DNA of 64,000 bases from Nocardia aurea (lineage in GTDB: Bacteria > Actinomycetota > Actinomycetes > Mycobacteriales > Mycobacteriaceae), in assembly GCF_003123685.1 (NCBI RefSeq), contig NZ_QCYJ01000116.1:62001-126000 (forward strand). Direction: 5' to 3'. The notes under the pieces are model-generated. The model was not told the DNA's origin and ran no database searches. It saw only the letters and a list, made by a program, of their open reading frames with translations. Position numbers and translations under genes: made by a program. Below are positions 27,787 to 36,283 of this stretch, piece by piece. The number at the start of each line of letters is the position of its first letter. The first letter of the stretch is position 1.

Positions 27787-28255
27787 CTCACTCTGGGACA
27801 GACGCGCACGGATTCGTACCGGACAGGCTGACGCGCAGGGCCGGAACAGCCGAGCGCGACGGAATCAGCGCGCAGGGCCGGACAATCATCGGCCGGCGGA
27901 TTGAAGAACTCCTGATGAACAGGGAGTTGCTAGGAATGATGCATCGCATTCCGGCGTGCGTCAATCGGAATCGCCGACGTGGTTGTCAACGGTATCAGTC
28001 ACCTACTTCCCACCTGCCTCAGGGCAGCCTTGCCGAATCGTTCACGGACGGTGTTTCGGCGACTGTCGAAGCGTGTGGGAGGGGGCGGTCGCGGGCGCGG
28101 TCGCTGCCCATCCCGGCGCACCTCCGCCTGATAACCACCTGAGATCGGTCCGGACAAATTCTCCAGCGCCAGCGGTGACGCGCCGCAGCGCCTTAGACTG
28201 GCTGTCAGCGCGACACAGCCCGTCGCGCGCATCGCGATCCACGAGGTGAACCCAG
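27787..28255. other. Intergenic region between Stealth gene and flavin split-barrel gene
   Basis: No convincing gene. A repeated GCGCAGGGCCGGA occurs twice within about 50 bases near 27830-27885, and a short inverted repeat (AACTCCTG ... CAGGGAGTT) lies near 27906-27929. The ribosome binding site GAGGTGAA of the next gene lies at the right end. Confidence 0.4.
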
Positions 28256-28735
28256 ATGGCAGCCGGAGCGAGCTCGACGCAACAGGACCATTCGACAGAT
28301 CATCCCGTCTTGGACGTGCTTCCGGAATGGCCACGCAAAACCATCGCGGTGCTGGTCACCACGGATCCAACGCCCCATGCGATTCCGGTGTCGTGGCCGG
28401 TCCGCGCGGGCGACCGGACCATACTGCTCAGTCTCAAGTACGATCGCGGATCTCTGGCGAGACTTCGGCAGCGGCCGCCGGTGGCACTGCTGATCCTGGG
28501 TGGCGGTAACGTCGCGCTCTGCGCACGCGGAACAGCTCAGGTAATTGCCGAAGAGATGCCCGACGCGCAGGATTACGTCGCGGTTCGCATCGATGTCGAC
28601 GTGATCGATGATCATCGGCAGTCCGCTTTCGCCGTCGTCGACGGCATTCAGCGCACCGTCCTCGATGCGACCGAATTGCACGCACTCCAGGGCCGGGTGG
28701 AAACTTTGCAGGACTGGGCTCATCAATCACGTTGA
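28256..28735 (+). CDS. Pyridoxamine 5'-phosphate oxidase-fold protein
   Basis: Flavin or F420-binding split-barrel protein of unknown substrate. The 159-residue sequence has the expected strand pattern, including KTIAVLVTTDPTPHAIPVSW and RTILLSLKYDRGSLARL with RPPVALLIL after it. No catalytic residues can be named. ATG at 28256 follows GAGGTGAA. It is followed by terD after about 110 bases. Confidence 0.7.
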   Translation: MAAGASSTQQDHSTDHPVLDVLPEWPRKTIAVLVTTDPTPHAIPVSWPVRAGDRTILLSLKYDRGSLARLRQRPPVALLILGGGNVALCARGTAQVIAEEMPDAQDYVAVRIDVDVIDDHRQSAFAVVDGIQRTVLDATELHALQGRVETLQDWAHQSR

Positions 28736-28846
28736 TCCGCCGCCATACGGATCGGACATCAAAATAAAACCGCTGCAAGAACAATCGGAAACAGCGATGA
28801 AAATCGCGGAGAAAGGCGGCGCGCGAGCGCCGAACGGAAGGGGATC

Positions 28847-29422
28847 ATGAGCGTCACACTGGCCAAGGGCGGCAATGTTTCACTGTCGAAGCAGGCCCCG
28901 AACCTGACCAAGGTTACGGTGGGACTCGGCTGGGACACCCGCACGACCACCGGGGCGGACTACGACCTCGACGCGAGCGCGCTCGCCACGGGTTCGAGTC
29001 TGAAAGTGCTGTCCGATCAGCACTTCATCTTCTACAACAACCTCCGCTCGCCGGAAGGGACCATCGAGCACACCGGTGACAACCTGACCGGTGAGGGCGA
29101 GGGAGACGACGAGTCGATCAATATCGATCTCGCCGCCACGCCGCCGACGATCACCAATATCTTCTTCCCGGTGTCCATTCACGACGCCGACGCGCGCGGT
29201 CAGTCCTTCGGCCAGATCCGCAACGCGTTCATCCGGGTCGTCGACTCGGTGACCGGGGCCGAACTCGCCCGATACGACCTCACCGAGGACGCCTCGACGG
29301 AGACGGCGATGATCTTCGGCGAACTCTACCGGCACGGTCCCGAATGGAAGTTCCGTGCGATCGGTCAGGGATACGCGTCCGGATTGGCGGGCATCGCCCG
29401 CGATTACGGCGTCAATATCTGA
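28847..29422 (+). CDS. TerD family protein
   Basis: Calcium-binding TerD-domain protein, 191 residues, of the tellurite-resistance/stress family. It opens MSVTLAKGGNVSLSKQAPNL and contains GLGWDTRTTTGADYDLDASA with its acidic calcium-binding loop, then HFIFYNNLRSPEG and a C-terminal AIGQGYASGLAGIARDYGVNI. No other ter operon gene adjoins it. GGAAGGGG precedes the ATG at 28847. In the second TerD protein of the window (53755-55176) the same domain is fused to AIM24. Confidence 0.92.
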   Translation: MSVTLAKGGNVSLSKQAPNLTKVTVGLGWDTRTTTGADYDLDASALATGSSLKVLSDQHFIFYNNLRSPEGTIEHTGDNLTGEGEGDDESINIDLAATPPTITNIFFPVSIHDADARGQSFGQIRNAFIRVVDSVTGAELARYDLTEDASTETAMIFGELYRHGPEWKFRAIGQGYASGLAGIARDYGVNI

Positions 29423-29432
29423 CGTACTCGAT

Positions 29433-29475
29433 CGGGCAGGTCGCCTCGGCCGTATTCGCCGAGAAGACCTGCCCG
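29433..29475. terminator. Bidirectional terminator between convergent genes
   Basis: CGGGCAGGTC (29433-29442) pairs with GACCTGCCCG (29466-29475), and CTCGGC (29445-29450) pairs with GCCGAG (29458-29463) around a 7-base loop. It lies between the terD stop and the oxygenase stop and can serve both. Confidence 0.85.
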
Positions 29476-29500
29476 TTCGCGTTATCGGGGTCGCGTCGTC

Positions 29501-30592
29501 TCACGCCCCCGCACGGAACGGTGCGACCACCCGTTGGCCGTATCCGTTCTCGCTCGCCTCCTCCGCGCGTCGAGTGCGGTCGGGCAGGCGGATGTTGACG
29601 CGCTTGAGCCACCGATCGGTGCCGTCGTAGCGCGCGGTGAAGGGGACCCGGCCGTGGACGGCGACATCGTTGTCCACCAGCAGGAATTCACCCGGTTCGA
29701 GTGCCGCGGTGTGGCAGACCCTTTCCAATTCGGCGGTGAGATGGGCGTACGCGCGCCGGAATTCGGGATCCGCGTCGTCGAGCGGCGTATAGGCGGGGTC
29801 GTAGCGCAACATCGAATCCTGCGCACCGTCAGGGGATTCGCACCATATCGTCGGCACCGGCGGGGCCGGATAGCGCTGGTGGCCGTCACCGTAGGAGATA
29901 TCGGGCAGGATCGGCAGCGTCGGGGTGCTCAGCAGGCGACGCTGCTCCGCGGTGAGTTCGACCTGCCGCACCGAGGACAGGGTGGTGCCGATCTCGTCCG
30001 GATTGCGCAGGCACGCCAGCATCAGCAGGTTCGCCCGGTGCGGGTGGAACGCGTCCTCGCTGTGGGGACTGAGCAATATCGTGCTGCTCGCGCCGGACTG
30101 TTCGTACTCGTGCCCGGGCGTCGGCAGGATGTTGTTGACGAGCCTGCCGCCCTGCTGGCCCGCCCAGCCGAACGGTTCGCCGACCGCCCGCGCGATCAGC
30201 ATCATCACGATGTCGAAGTGGAAGGAACGGGCGCGGCGTTCCCGATCGCCCGCCCAAGCGGCGGCCTCGTTCCATCCGGACGGGGTCGGGCCGAATTCCT
30301 CGTCGGTGACCGGTAATCGGCTGACAATCGTTGCCCCGGCATTGCTGGTCGGGGCGCGGAAGGCCTCGCGAAGTGACGCGGGAAGTTCCGAGACCCCGGC
30401 ATCGATCCGGGCGACGAGCGCGGAATCGGTCAGGGTGCGCGCCCACTCGGCGGGATCGCCCGGTGTCGCGTCCAGCGCGGTACAGATCCGATCCGCCAGC
30501 GCCCGGACGGCTCGTCCGGCCCGCGCGGGCAGTTCGCGCCGCTCGATTTCGTGTGGGTGAAGCGTCTTACGTTCGGAGAGAACGCTTTTCAC
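29501..30592 (-). CDS. Fe(II)/2-oxoglutarate-dependent oxygenase, amino-acid hydroxylase type
   Basis: TauD-fold enzyme similar to AsnO/VioC-type amino-acid beta-hydroxylases and clavaminate synthase. The iron site is visible as HSEDAFHPHRANLLML (His-x-Glu, near residue 177) and the distal His in VDNDVAVHGRVPF, followed by the Arg of WLKRVNIRLP that binds 2-oxoglutarate. The product has 363 residues; GTG start at 30592 after GGAAGG. In known pathways such enzymes modify free amino acids for peptide antibiotics, but no peptide synthetase lies nearby, so the substrate is unknown. Confidence 0.85.
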   Translation of the reverse strand: MKSVLSERKTLHPHEIERRELPARAGRAVRALADRICTALDATPGDPAEWARTLTDSALVARIDAGVSELPASLREAFRAPTSNAGATIVSRLPVTDEEFGPTPSGWNEAAAWAGDRERRARSFHFDIVMMLIARAVGEPFGWAGQQGGRLVNNILPTPGHEYEQSGASSTILLSPHSEDAFHPHRANLLMLACLRNPDEIGTTLSSVRQVELTAEQRRLLSTPTLPILPDISYGDGHQRYPAPPVPTIWCESPDGAQDSMLRYDPAYTPLDDADPEFRRAYAHLTAELERVCHTAALEPGEFLLVDNDVAVHGRVPFTARYDGTDRWLKRVNIRLPDRTRRAEEASENGYGQRVVAPFRAGA

Positions 30593-31053
30593 CAGGAGAA
30601 ACCTTCCTTTGTATCGGCCGAACGAGGGGTGACGATCCGATCAGGGAAGCGGGCGTTACTCGATGGCCGACACCGGGCGTGCACGAGGAAGCCGCTGGGT
30701 ATAGCGATAACGCATCAGCGAGGGTACGCGAGAAAGACTCGGCCGGAGCAAATTCCCGGCATCCATCGGCGAGGCAGTGGAACGGGGCCGGGACGCCGTA
30801 CGCCGAGGCGTCGGCGTCGCGTCGAGGACGGGTCCGCGACAGCTATATACGAACTGCCGCAACACTTCCACGGCGCCGGTCGGATCGGGGAACCGGGAAC
30901 AACGGTCTCGTCTGCCACGTTGCCCGGCCCGACGAAATCGGCCTGTGGACAACTGGCGACACGCCACACGCCTGTGGATAACCGAAAGCGTGATCGGGCG
31001 TTGCCGACCTAATCTTGCGTGGTGGCCGAGGGTGCCGCACGAGGGGGGACGCG
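30593..31053. other. Intergenic region with two DnaA boxes
   Basis: About 460 bases between the divergent oxygenase gene and lpqU. The left part shows nothing clear. The right part has TGTGGACAA (30944-30952) and TGTGGATAA (30973-30981). A minus-strand frame at 30656-31069 encodes only Arg-rich sequence and is not credible. Confidence 0.5.
30944..30981 (-). promoter_or_regulatory. Pair of DnaA boxes
   Basis: The complements of TGTGGACAA and TGTGGATAA are TTGTCCACA and TTATCCACA, the actinobacterial and E. coli consensus boxes, both perfect. They are 29 bases apart, about 75-110 bases upstream of the lpqU start. Two boxes are too few for an origin; a DnaA regulatory or titration role is inference. 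Confidence 0.75.
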
Positions 31054-31917
31054 ATGATCGCGACGACACAGCACCGGCCGCGTGATTCGGCGGCGTCGGC
31101 TCCGGCGGGCCCGATGCGCGATGAGCCCCGAGCCGCGAAGGAGTCCTCTCTCACGCCGCGCCGTCGTGTCCGCTCGAATCTGGATGATGGAGTGGTGTTC
31201 GCGAAGACGATCGGCGTCGTAGCCGCCGCCCTGGTGACCCTGGTGATCGCCGGGTGCGGCGCGGGTCCCGCGCTGCCGCCGATTCCGGAAGGTATTCCGC
31301 CCGGCCCCGGCGCGGTGCTGCCCCCGATCGATCTGGACGCCCCCGGCCGCAGCGCGTCGCAGTTGCGCGACTGGGCCTCCGAGCAGTCGAGCACCGGCAT
31401 CTCCACCGTCGCGCTGGAGGCATACGGCTACGCGGCCGCGGTGATGGCCCGCGCGAGACCGGAGTGCGGAATCGGCTGGACCACCATCGCGGGCATCGCC
31501 AGCGTGGAGAGCAGACACGGCACCCACGGTCGGTCCGACCTCGGCGACGACGGGAATGTGCGTCCGCCGATCATCGGCATCGCGCTCGACGGCGCACCCG
31601 GTGTCGCGCTGATCCGCGATACCGACCGTGGCGTACTCGACGGCGACGGTGACCACGATCGCGCCATCGGGCCGCTGCAATTCATCCCGGAGACATGGAA
31701 GCGATGGGGTGTCGACGCCAACGGCGACGGCGTCGCCGACCCGCAGAACATCGATGACGCCGCGTTGACCGCGGCCAGGTACCTGTGCGCGAGCGGCGGC
31801 GACCTCACCTCCGAACCGGGATGGCAGCAGGCGCTGCTCACCTACAACCGGTCCAACAGCTATCTGCTCACCGTCCGCGATCGCGCCGCCGCCTATAGCG
31901 TCGGCCGCCGAGTGTGA
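31054..31917 (+). CDS. lpqU: LpqU-like lipoprotein lytic transglycosylase
   Basis: Membrane-anchored peptidoglycan lytic transglycosylase (SLT/MltB-like, GH103). The catalytic Glu is probably in IASVESRHGTHG, with later blocks AIGPLQFIPETWKRWG and ADPQNIDDAALTAARYLC. ATG 31054 follows GAGGGGGG. The lipobox VIAGC places the acylated cysteine at residue 68, after a 50-residue hydrophilic leader, which is unusually long for a lipoprotein signal. It precedes eno as Rv1022 does. Confidence 0.88.
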   Translation: MIATTQHRPRDSAASAPAGPMRDEPRAAKESSLTPRRRVRSNLDDGVVFAKTIGVVAAALVTLVIAGCGAGPALPPIPEGIPPGPGAVLPPIDLDAPGRSASQLRDWASEQSSTGISTVALEAYGYAAAVMARARPECGIGWTTIAGIASVESRHGTHGRSDLGDDGNVRPPIIGIALDGAPGVALIRDTDRGVLDGDGDHDRAIGPLQFIPETWKRWGVDANGDGVADPQNIDDAALTAARYLCASGGDLTSEPGWQQALLTYNRSNSYLLTVRDRAAAYSVGRRV

Positions 31918-32055
31918 TCCCGCGCGCACCGCGTTCCGCGGGCCGACTCCACCCGCCGTGCCGGGACCGCACCCGTCGCGTACTGCGATAGGCTCGGCAC
32001 CGCACGGCCCATCCCGTGATATCCACCGTGCCAGCAGCGAAGGAGTGTCGTTTTC

Positions 32056-33342
32056 GTGGCCATCATCGAACAGGTCGGAGCTCGCGAGATCCTGGATTCT
32101 CGTGGCAACCCCACTGTCGAGGTCGAGATCGCCCTCGACGACGGCACGCTGACCCGGGCGGCGGTGCCCTCCGGCGCCTCCACCGGTGAACACGAGGCGG
32201 TCGAATTACGCGACGGCGGCGACCGTTACCTGGGCAAAGGCGTGCAGAAGGCCGTCGAGGGCGTCCTCGACGAGATCGCTCCCGCCGTCATCGGACTCGA
32301 CGCTGTCGAGCAGCGCACCGTCGACCAGGTGCTGCTGGATCTGGACGGCACCCCCGACAAATCCCGGCTCGGCGCGAACGCCCTGCTCGGCGTGTCGCTG
32401 GCGGTGGCCCGCGCCGCCGCCGAATCCTCGGGCCTGGAGCTGTTCCGCTACCTGGGCGGCCCGAACGCGCACGTGCTCCCGGTGCCGATGATGAACATCC
32501 TCAACGGCGGCGCGCACGCCGACACCGGCGTCGACGTCCAGGAGTTCATGGTCGCCCCGATCGGAGCGCCCACCTTCAAGGAGTCGCTGCGCTGGGGCGC
32601 CGAGGTCTACCACTCGCTCAAGGCGGTGCTGAAGTCGAAGGGCCTGTCCACCGGGCTCGGCGACGAGGGCGGTTTCGCCCCCGATGTCGCGGGCACCAAG
32701 GAGGCGCTCGACCTCATCATCGTCGCCATCGGCAAGACCGGCCTCAAACTCGGCACCGATGTCACGCTGGCGCTCGATGTCGCGGCCACCGAGTTCTACA
32801 CCGCGGGTAGCGGTTACAAATTCGAGGGCAGCGTCCGCTCGGCCGCCGAGATGGCGCAGTTCTACGCCGACCTGCTGACTTCCTACCCGCTGGTCTCCAT
32901 CGAGGATCCGCTGTCGGAGGACGACTGGGACGGCTGGGTCGCGCTGACCGATCAGATCGGCGACAAGGTGCAGCTGGTCGGTGACGATCTGTTCGTCACC
33001 AATCCGGAGCGCTTGGAAGAAGGCATCGCCAAGGGTGCGGCCAACGCGCTGCTGGTGAAGGTCAACCAGATCGGCACCCTCACCGAAACCCTCGACGCGG
33101 TGGAACTCGCGCACCGCAACGGCTACAAGACGATGATGTCGCACCGGTCCGGCGAGACCGAGGACACCACCATCGCCGATCTGGCCGTCGCCGTCGGCAG
33201 CGGTCAGATCAAGACCGGCGCCCCCGCGCGCAGCGAGCGCGTCGCCAAGTACAACCAGTTGCTGCGCATCGAGGACGCGCTGGGCGATTCCGCCCGGTAT
33301 GCCGGGGACGTCGCGTTCCCGCGGTTCGCGTTCGAAGGATGA
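32056..33342 (+). CDS. eno: Enolase
   Basis: Glycolytic enzyme converting 2-phosphoglycerate to phosphoenolpyruvate; also found in RNA degradation complexes. The 428 residues are standard. Visible are AREILDSRGNPTVEVE, GASTGEHEAVELRD, the GDEGGFAP loop, VSIEDPLSEDDWDGW with metal-binding acids, and the SHRSGETEDTTIADLAV signature. GTG at 32056 follows AAGGAG. Gene order lpqU-eno-ftsB-DUF501-ppx matches Rv1022-Rv1026. Confidence 0.98.
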   Translation: MAIIEQVGAREILDSRGNPTVEVEIALDDGTLTRAAVPSGASTGEHEAVELRDGGDRYLGKGVQKAVEGVLDEIAPAVIGLDAVEQRTVDQVLLDLDGTPDKSRLGANALLGVSLAVARAAAESSGLELFRYLGGPNAHVLPVPMMNILNGGAHADTGVDVQEFMVAPIGAPTFKESLRWGAEVYHSLKAVLKSKGLSTGLGDEGGFAPDVAGTKEALDLIIVAIGKTGLKLGTDVTLALDVAATEFYTAGSGYKFEGSVRSAAEMAQFYADLLTSYPLVSIEDPLSEDDWDGWVALTDQIGDKVQLVGDDLFVTNPERLEEGIAKGAANALLVKVNQIGTLTETLDAVELAHRNGYKTMMSHRSGETEDTTIADLAVAVGSGQIKTGAPARSERVAKYNQLLRIEDALGDSARYAGDVAFPRFAFEG

Positions 33343-33347
33343 TCACC

Positions 33348-33399
33348 GCGATGCGCGCGAGGGGTACGGCGGTATAGCCGAGGCTCTCGTGCGCATCGC
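33348..33399. terminator. Hairpin between eno and ftsB
   Basis: GCGATGCGCGCGAG (33348-33361) pairs with CTCGTGCGCATCGC (33386-33399) through 14 positions if one G-U pair is counted; an inner CGGC/GCCG pair closes the loop. It may terminate or attenuate eno transcription before the ftsB operon. Confidence 0.65.
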
Positions 33400-33420
33400 A
33401 GCACAGGTACAGGGAGCGGT

Positions 33421-34089
33421 ATGACCGAGCGGCGCGCGCGTGGAACCAGTCCGGCCGGACGCGGGGACCGCCGCACGTCACGCGTGGCCGGTTCGCGGCC
33501 GCGCGCGGGCACCGATACCGAAACCGCCGCCAGGCCGGCCGCGGCCAAACGCGCGGCGCGCCGTCGGACCGACACCGACAAGAAGGCCTCCCCGCGCAAG
33601 ATCGCCGCGCGCGGGGGTGCCGGTGGCGACCGTAACGAGCGCACCATTCTCGGCCTTTCCACCGGTAAGGCAGTCGTTCTCGCGGCCGTGGTGTGCGCGC
33701 TCGCGTTGACCCTGGCCGTGCCGATGCGGACCTATTTCGCCCAGCGCACCGAGGCGACCGAGCTGGCGCAACAGCGACAGGAATTGGAAGCCGACCTCAC
33801 CCGGTTGCGCGATCGGCGTGCCCAGCAGCAGGATCCGGCCTACATCCGGGCCGAGGCCCGCGACCGGTTGCGCCTGGTGATGCCGGGGGAGACGCCCTAC
33901 ATCGTGCAGGTACCCGGTATCGAGGCCCCGCCCAGGCCCGCGGCGCCCACCCCGTCGAAGGCTCCCGAACCCTGGTACACCGAACTGTGGGAGACCATCT
34001 CGCAGCCACAACCCAGCGCGGCGCCCGCGCCGACGTCACCGGCCGGGCCGCCGCCCACAGACCCGTCAGCACCGGAAGGACCACGGTGA
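33421..34089 (+). CDS. ftsB: FtsB/DivIC-like septum formation protein
   Basis: Bitopic cell-division protein. A basic, Ala/Arg-rich N-terminal cytoplasmic part (about 1-75) is followed by one transmembrane helix (KAVVLAAVVCALALTLAVP). Then come a coiled coil (TEATELAQQRQELEADLTRL), the family's DPAYIRAEARDRLRLVMPGE block, and a Pro-rich tail. The product has 222 residues. It corresponds to Rv1024. The stop overlaps the next start (GTGA). Confidence 0.92.
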   Translation: MTERRARGTSPAGRGDRRTSRVAGSRPRAGTDTETAARPAAAKRAARRRTDTDKKASPRKIAARGGAGGDRNERTILGLSTGKAVVLAAVVCALALTLAVPMRTYFAQRTEATELAQQRQELEADLTRLRDRRAQQQDPAYIRAEARDRLRLVMPGETPYIVQVPGIEAPPRPAAPTPSKAPEPWYTELWETISQPQPSAAPAPTSPAGPPPTDPSAPEGPR

Positions 34090-34607
34090 CCGCACCGACA
34101 GACCGCGATCTCGAGATCATCGCCGCTCAACTCGGCCGCGAGCCGCGTGGGGTGCTCGCGGTGGCCTATCGGACGCCCGACGGTCTGCCCGCGGTGGTGA
34201 AGACCGCGCCGCGATTGCCGGACGGCACGCCCTTTCCGACGCTGTACTACCTGACCGATCCGCGGCTGACCGCCGAGGCGAGCAGGCAGGAATCGGCGGG
34301 CGTGATGCGCGAGATGACCGAACGCCTCGGCGCCGACCCCGCTCTGGCCGCCGCCTACCGCGCCGCGCACGAGAGCTATCTGGCCGAGCGCGACGATATC
34401 GAGTCGCTCGGTACCGATTTCACCGGCGGCGGCATGCCGGATCGGGTGAAATGTCTGCACGTGCTGATCGCGCATTCGCTGGCCAAAGGCCACGGACTCA
34501 ACCCTTTCGGGGACGAAGCGGTGGCGATCGCGGCCGACCACGGGTTGCGCGGTAAGGCGATCCCGGCCGATTGGCCGAAATACGAGCGGACGAAAGAAGA
34601 CCGATGA
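34086..34607 (+). CDS. DUF501 protein
   Basis: Function unknown; conserved in actinobacteria between ftsB and ppx (Rv1025 position). The 173-residue protein shows the family motifs EPRGVLAVAYRTPDGLPAVV, FPTLYYLTDPRL, and PDRVKCLHVLIAHSLAKGHG with NPFGDEA after it. GTG at 34086 overlaps the ftsB stop by four bases, and its stop overlaps the ppx start (ATGA), so all three are coupled. Confidence 0.9.
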   Translation: MTAPTDRDLEIIAAQLGREPRGVLAVAYRTPDGLPAVVKTAPRLPDGTPFPTLYYLTDPRLTAEASRQESAGVMREMTERLGADPALAAAYRAAHESYLAERDDIESLGTDFTGGGMPDRVKCLHVLIAHSLAKGHGLNPFGDEAVAIAADHGLRGKAIPADWPKYERTKEDR

Positions 34608-35569
34608 ACGCATCACCCTCCGCGGCGAACCGGGTCGCCGCCGTCGACTGCGGCACCAACTCGATCCGTTTGCTGATCGCCGATGTGCTGCCCGACGGCC
34701 GCCTCGCCGACGTGCACCGCGAAATGCGGATTGTCCGGCTCGGCCAAGGGGTCGACGCGACCGGATCCCTCGCGCCGGAGGCGATCGAGCGGACCAGGGT
34801 CGCACTGGCCGATTACGCCGCGCTGATGCGGGACGCCGGTGTGGATCGTGTGCGGATGGTCGCCACATCGGCGACCCGTGACGCCGCCAACCGGGAGGAT
34901 TTCTTCGGGATGGCCAGGGCCGAACTCGGTTCGGTCGTGCCCGGCGCCGAGGCCGAGGTGATCACCGGTGACGAGGAGGCGCGGCTGTCGTTCACCGGCG
35001 CGATCGGCGAGTTGTCCAGCGAGGCCGGACCTTTCGTTGTCGTCGATCTCGGCGGCGGTTCGACCGAATTGGTCTTCGGCGACAGCGACGGCGTCAAGGC
35101 CGCCTACTCCGCCGACATCGGATGCGTCCGTATCACCGAACGCTGCCTGCCCGGTAATCCGCCGACCGCCGAACAGGTCGCGGCGGCAAGGGAATTCGCC
35201 ACCGAGCGGTTGACCGAAGCATTCGAGCGGGTTCCGGTCGACGGCGCGCACACCTGGGTCGGGGTCGCGGGCACCATGACGACGATCGCCGCCGTCGCGC
35301 TCGATCTGCCCGAATACGATTCCGAGCGAGTGCATCTCACCAGCCTGACGCTGGATCAGGTGCGCGAGGTCTGTGATCGTCTGATCTCGATGGACCACGA
35401 TCAGCGCGCCGCACTCGGCCCGATCCATCCGGGACGCGTCGACGTGATCGGCGGCGGCGGTGTGATCACCGAGGTGCTCGCGTACGAATTGTCGCGTCGC
35501 GCGGGCATTTCGGCCCTCGTGGTGAGTGAGCACGACATCCTCGACGGAATCGCGCTGTCCATCGCCTGA
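34604..35569 (+). CDS. ppx: Exopolyphosphatase / GppA family (Rv1026-like)
   Basis: ASKHA-fold phosphatase acting on polyphosphate and/or pppGpp. The phosphate-binding loops are AAVDCGTNSIRLLIAD at the N-terminus and VVDLGGGSTELVFG (about 145-158), with the catalytic Glu region around TGDEEARLSFTGA (about 122). The product has 321 residues, the short actinobacterial form lacking the C-terminal HD-like domain. Its start is coupled to DUF501. Confidence 0.92.
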   Translation: MNASPSAANRVAAVDCGTNSIRLLIADVLPDGRLADVHREMRIVRLGQGVDATGSLAPEAIERTRVALADYAALMRDAGVDRVRMVATSATRDAANREDFFGMARAELGSVVPGAEAEVITGDEEARLSFTGAIGELSSEAGPFVVVDLGGGSTELVFGDSDGVKAAYSADIGCVRITERCLPGNPPTAEQVAAAREFATERLTEAFERVPVDGAHTWVGVAGTMTTIAAVALDLPEYDSERVHLTSLTLDQVREVCDRLISMDHDQRAALGPIHPGRVDVIGGGGVITEVLAYELSRRAGISALVVSEHDILDGIALSIA

Positions 35570-35594
35570 GCCCGGGCGTGCCGCCCCCGCCGCG

Positions 35595-36152
35595 TTACCG
35601 GCCCCGTTCCCCCTCGCGGTCGATCAAGTCCATGACCGCCGCGCGTAGATCGGCGCGCGGCCCGTTGTCGTACAACTCGACGAGCGCGATCTCGGCGACC
35701 ATCGCGACCATCAGCTGCGCCACCGCCCCGGGATCGGGCCAGCCGAGCCCGGCCAGGTCGCCTTCGACCACGCCCGCGAAGTCGCGATTGCGCGCGGAGA
35801 CCTCGTCGAGCAGGTCGGTGTCGGTGCGTGATTGCGCGAGAAAGGCCTTGGTGCCGCGTGTTTCCAGGCAGGCGTCCAGATAGGCGGTGATGCCCGCCCG
35901 GATCCGTTCGACGCCGGGCGCGATATCCCCGATGCGCGCGGTGATCAGCTCGGCGAGCGCGTCGTGGTACCGGCGGTGCAGCGCGATCACATAGCTGCGC
36001 CGATCCGGGAAGTGGTGATAGAAACTGCCTTTCGCCATGCCCGCCACCTCGACGACGGCATTGATCGACAGTCCACGCAACCCACGGTCCTGGGCGACCT
36101 GTTCGCCTGCGTTCAGGAGTGCGTTGCGGCCGGGCTCGGCTGGTCGTGGCAT
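35595..36152 (-). CDS. TetR family regulator next to lipase gene
   Basis: Repressor of 185 residues. The N-terminal helix-turn-helix reads GLSINAVVEVAGMAKGSFYHHF; the ligand domain follows. ATG 36152 (MPRPAEPGRNALLN) is preceded by GGGGAGGA at about seven bases, which decides against the longer open start at 36188. A 26-bp perfect palindrome lies between it and the divergent lipase gene, so it probably represses both. Confidence 0.9.
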   Translation of the reverse strand: MPRPAEPGRNALLNAGEQVAQDRGLRGLSINAVVEVAGMAKGSFYHHFPDRRSYVIALHRRYHDALAELITARIGDIAPGVERIRAGITAYLDACLETRGTKAFLAQSRTDTDLLDEVSARNRDFAGVVEGDLAGLGWPDPGAVAQLMVAMVAEIALVELYDNGPRADLRAAVMDLIDREGERGR

Positions 36153-36199
36153 GAACTGATCCTCCCCGATCTCTTTGCGTGCGCGCATACCGAGGCTAC

Positions 36200-36225
36200 G
36201 CTATGACCGACCGGTCGGTCATAGC
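36200..36225. promoter_or_regulatory. 26-bp perfect palindromic operator
   Basis: The half-site is GCTATGACCGACC, repeated as its exact complement GGTCGGTCATAGC with no spacer. The core ACCGACCGGTCGGT resembles operators of known TetR-family repressors. It lies 48 bases upstream of the TetR start and 59 bases upstream of the lipase start. Confidence 0.85.
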
Positions 36226-36283
36226 GTTCGCGGTCACGGCGTTCGTGGGGTACCGGCCGCACCGACGAGATGAGGAGATTTCG

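Noticed and set aside
30944..30981. Possible replication origin
   Set aside because: Only two DnaA boxes, no AT-rich unwinding region and no dnaA or dnaN nearby.
30656..31069. Minus-strand frame of 137 codons upstream of lpqU
   Set aside because: Arg-rich, no motif, overlaps the lpqU ribosome binding site and the DnaA boxes; no supported start.
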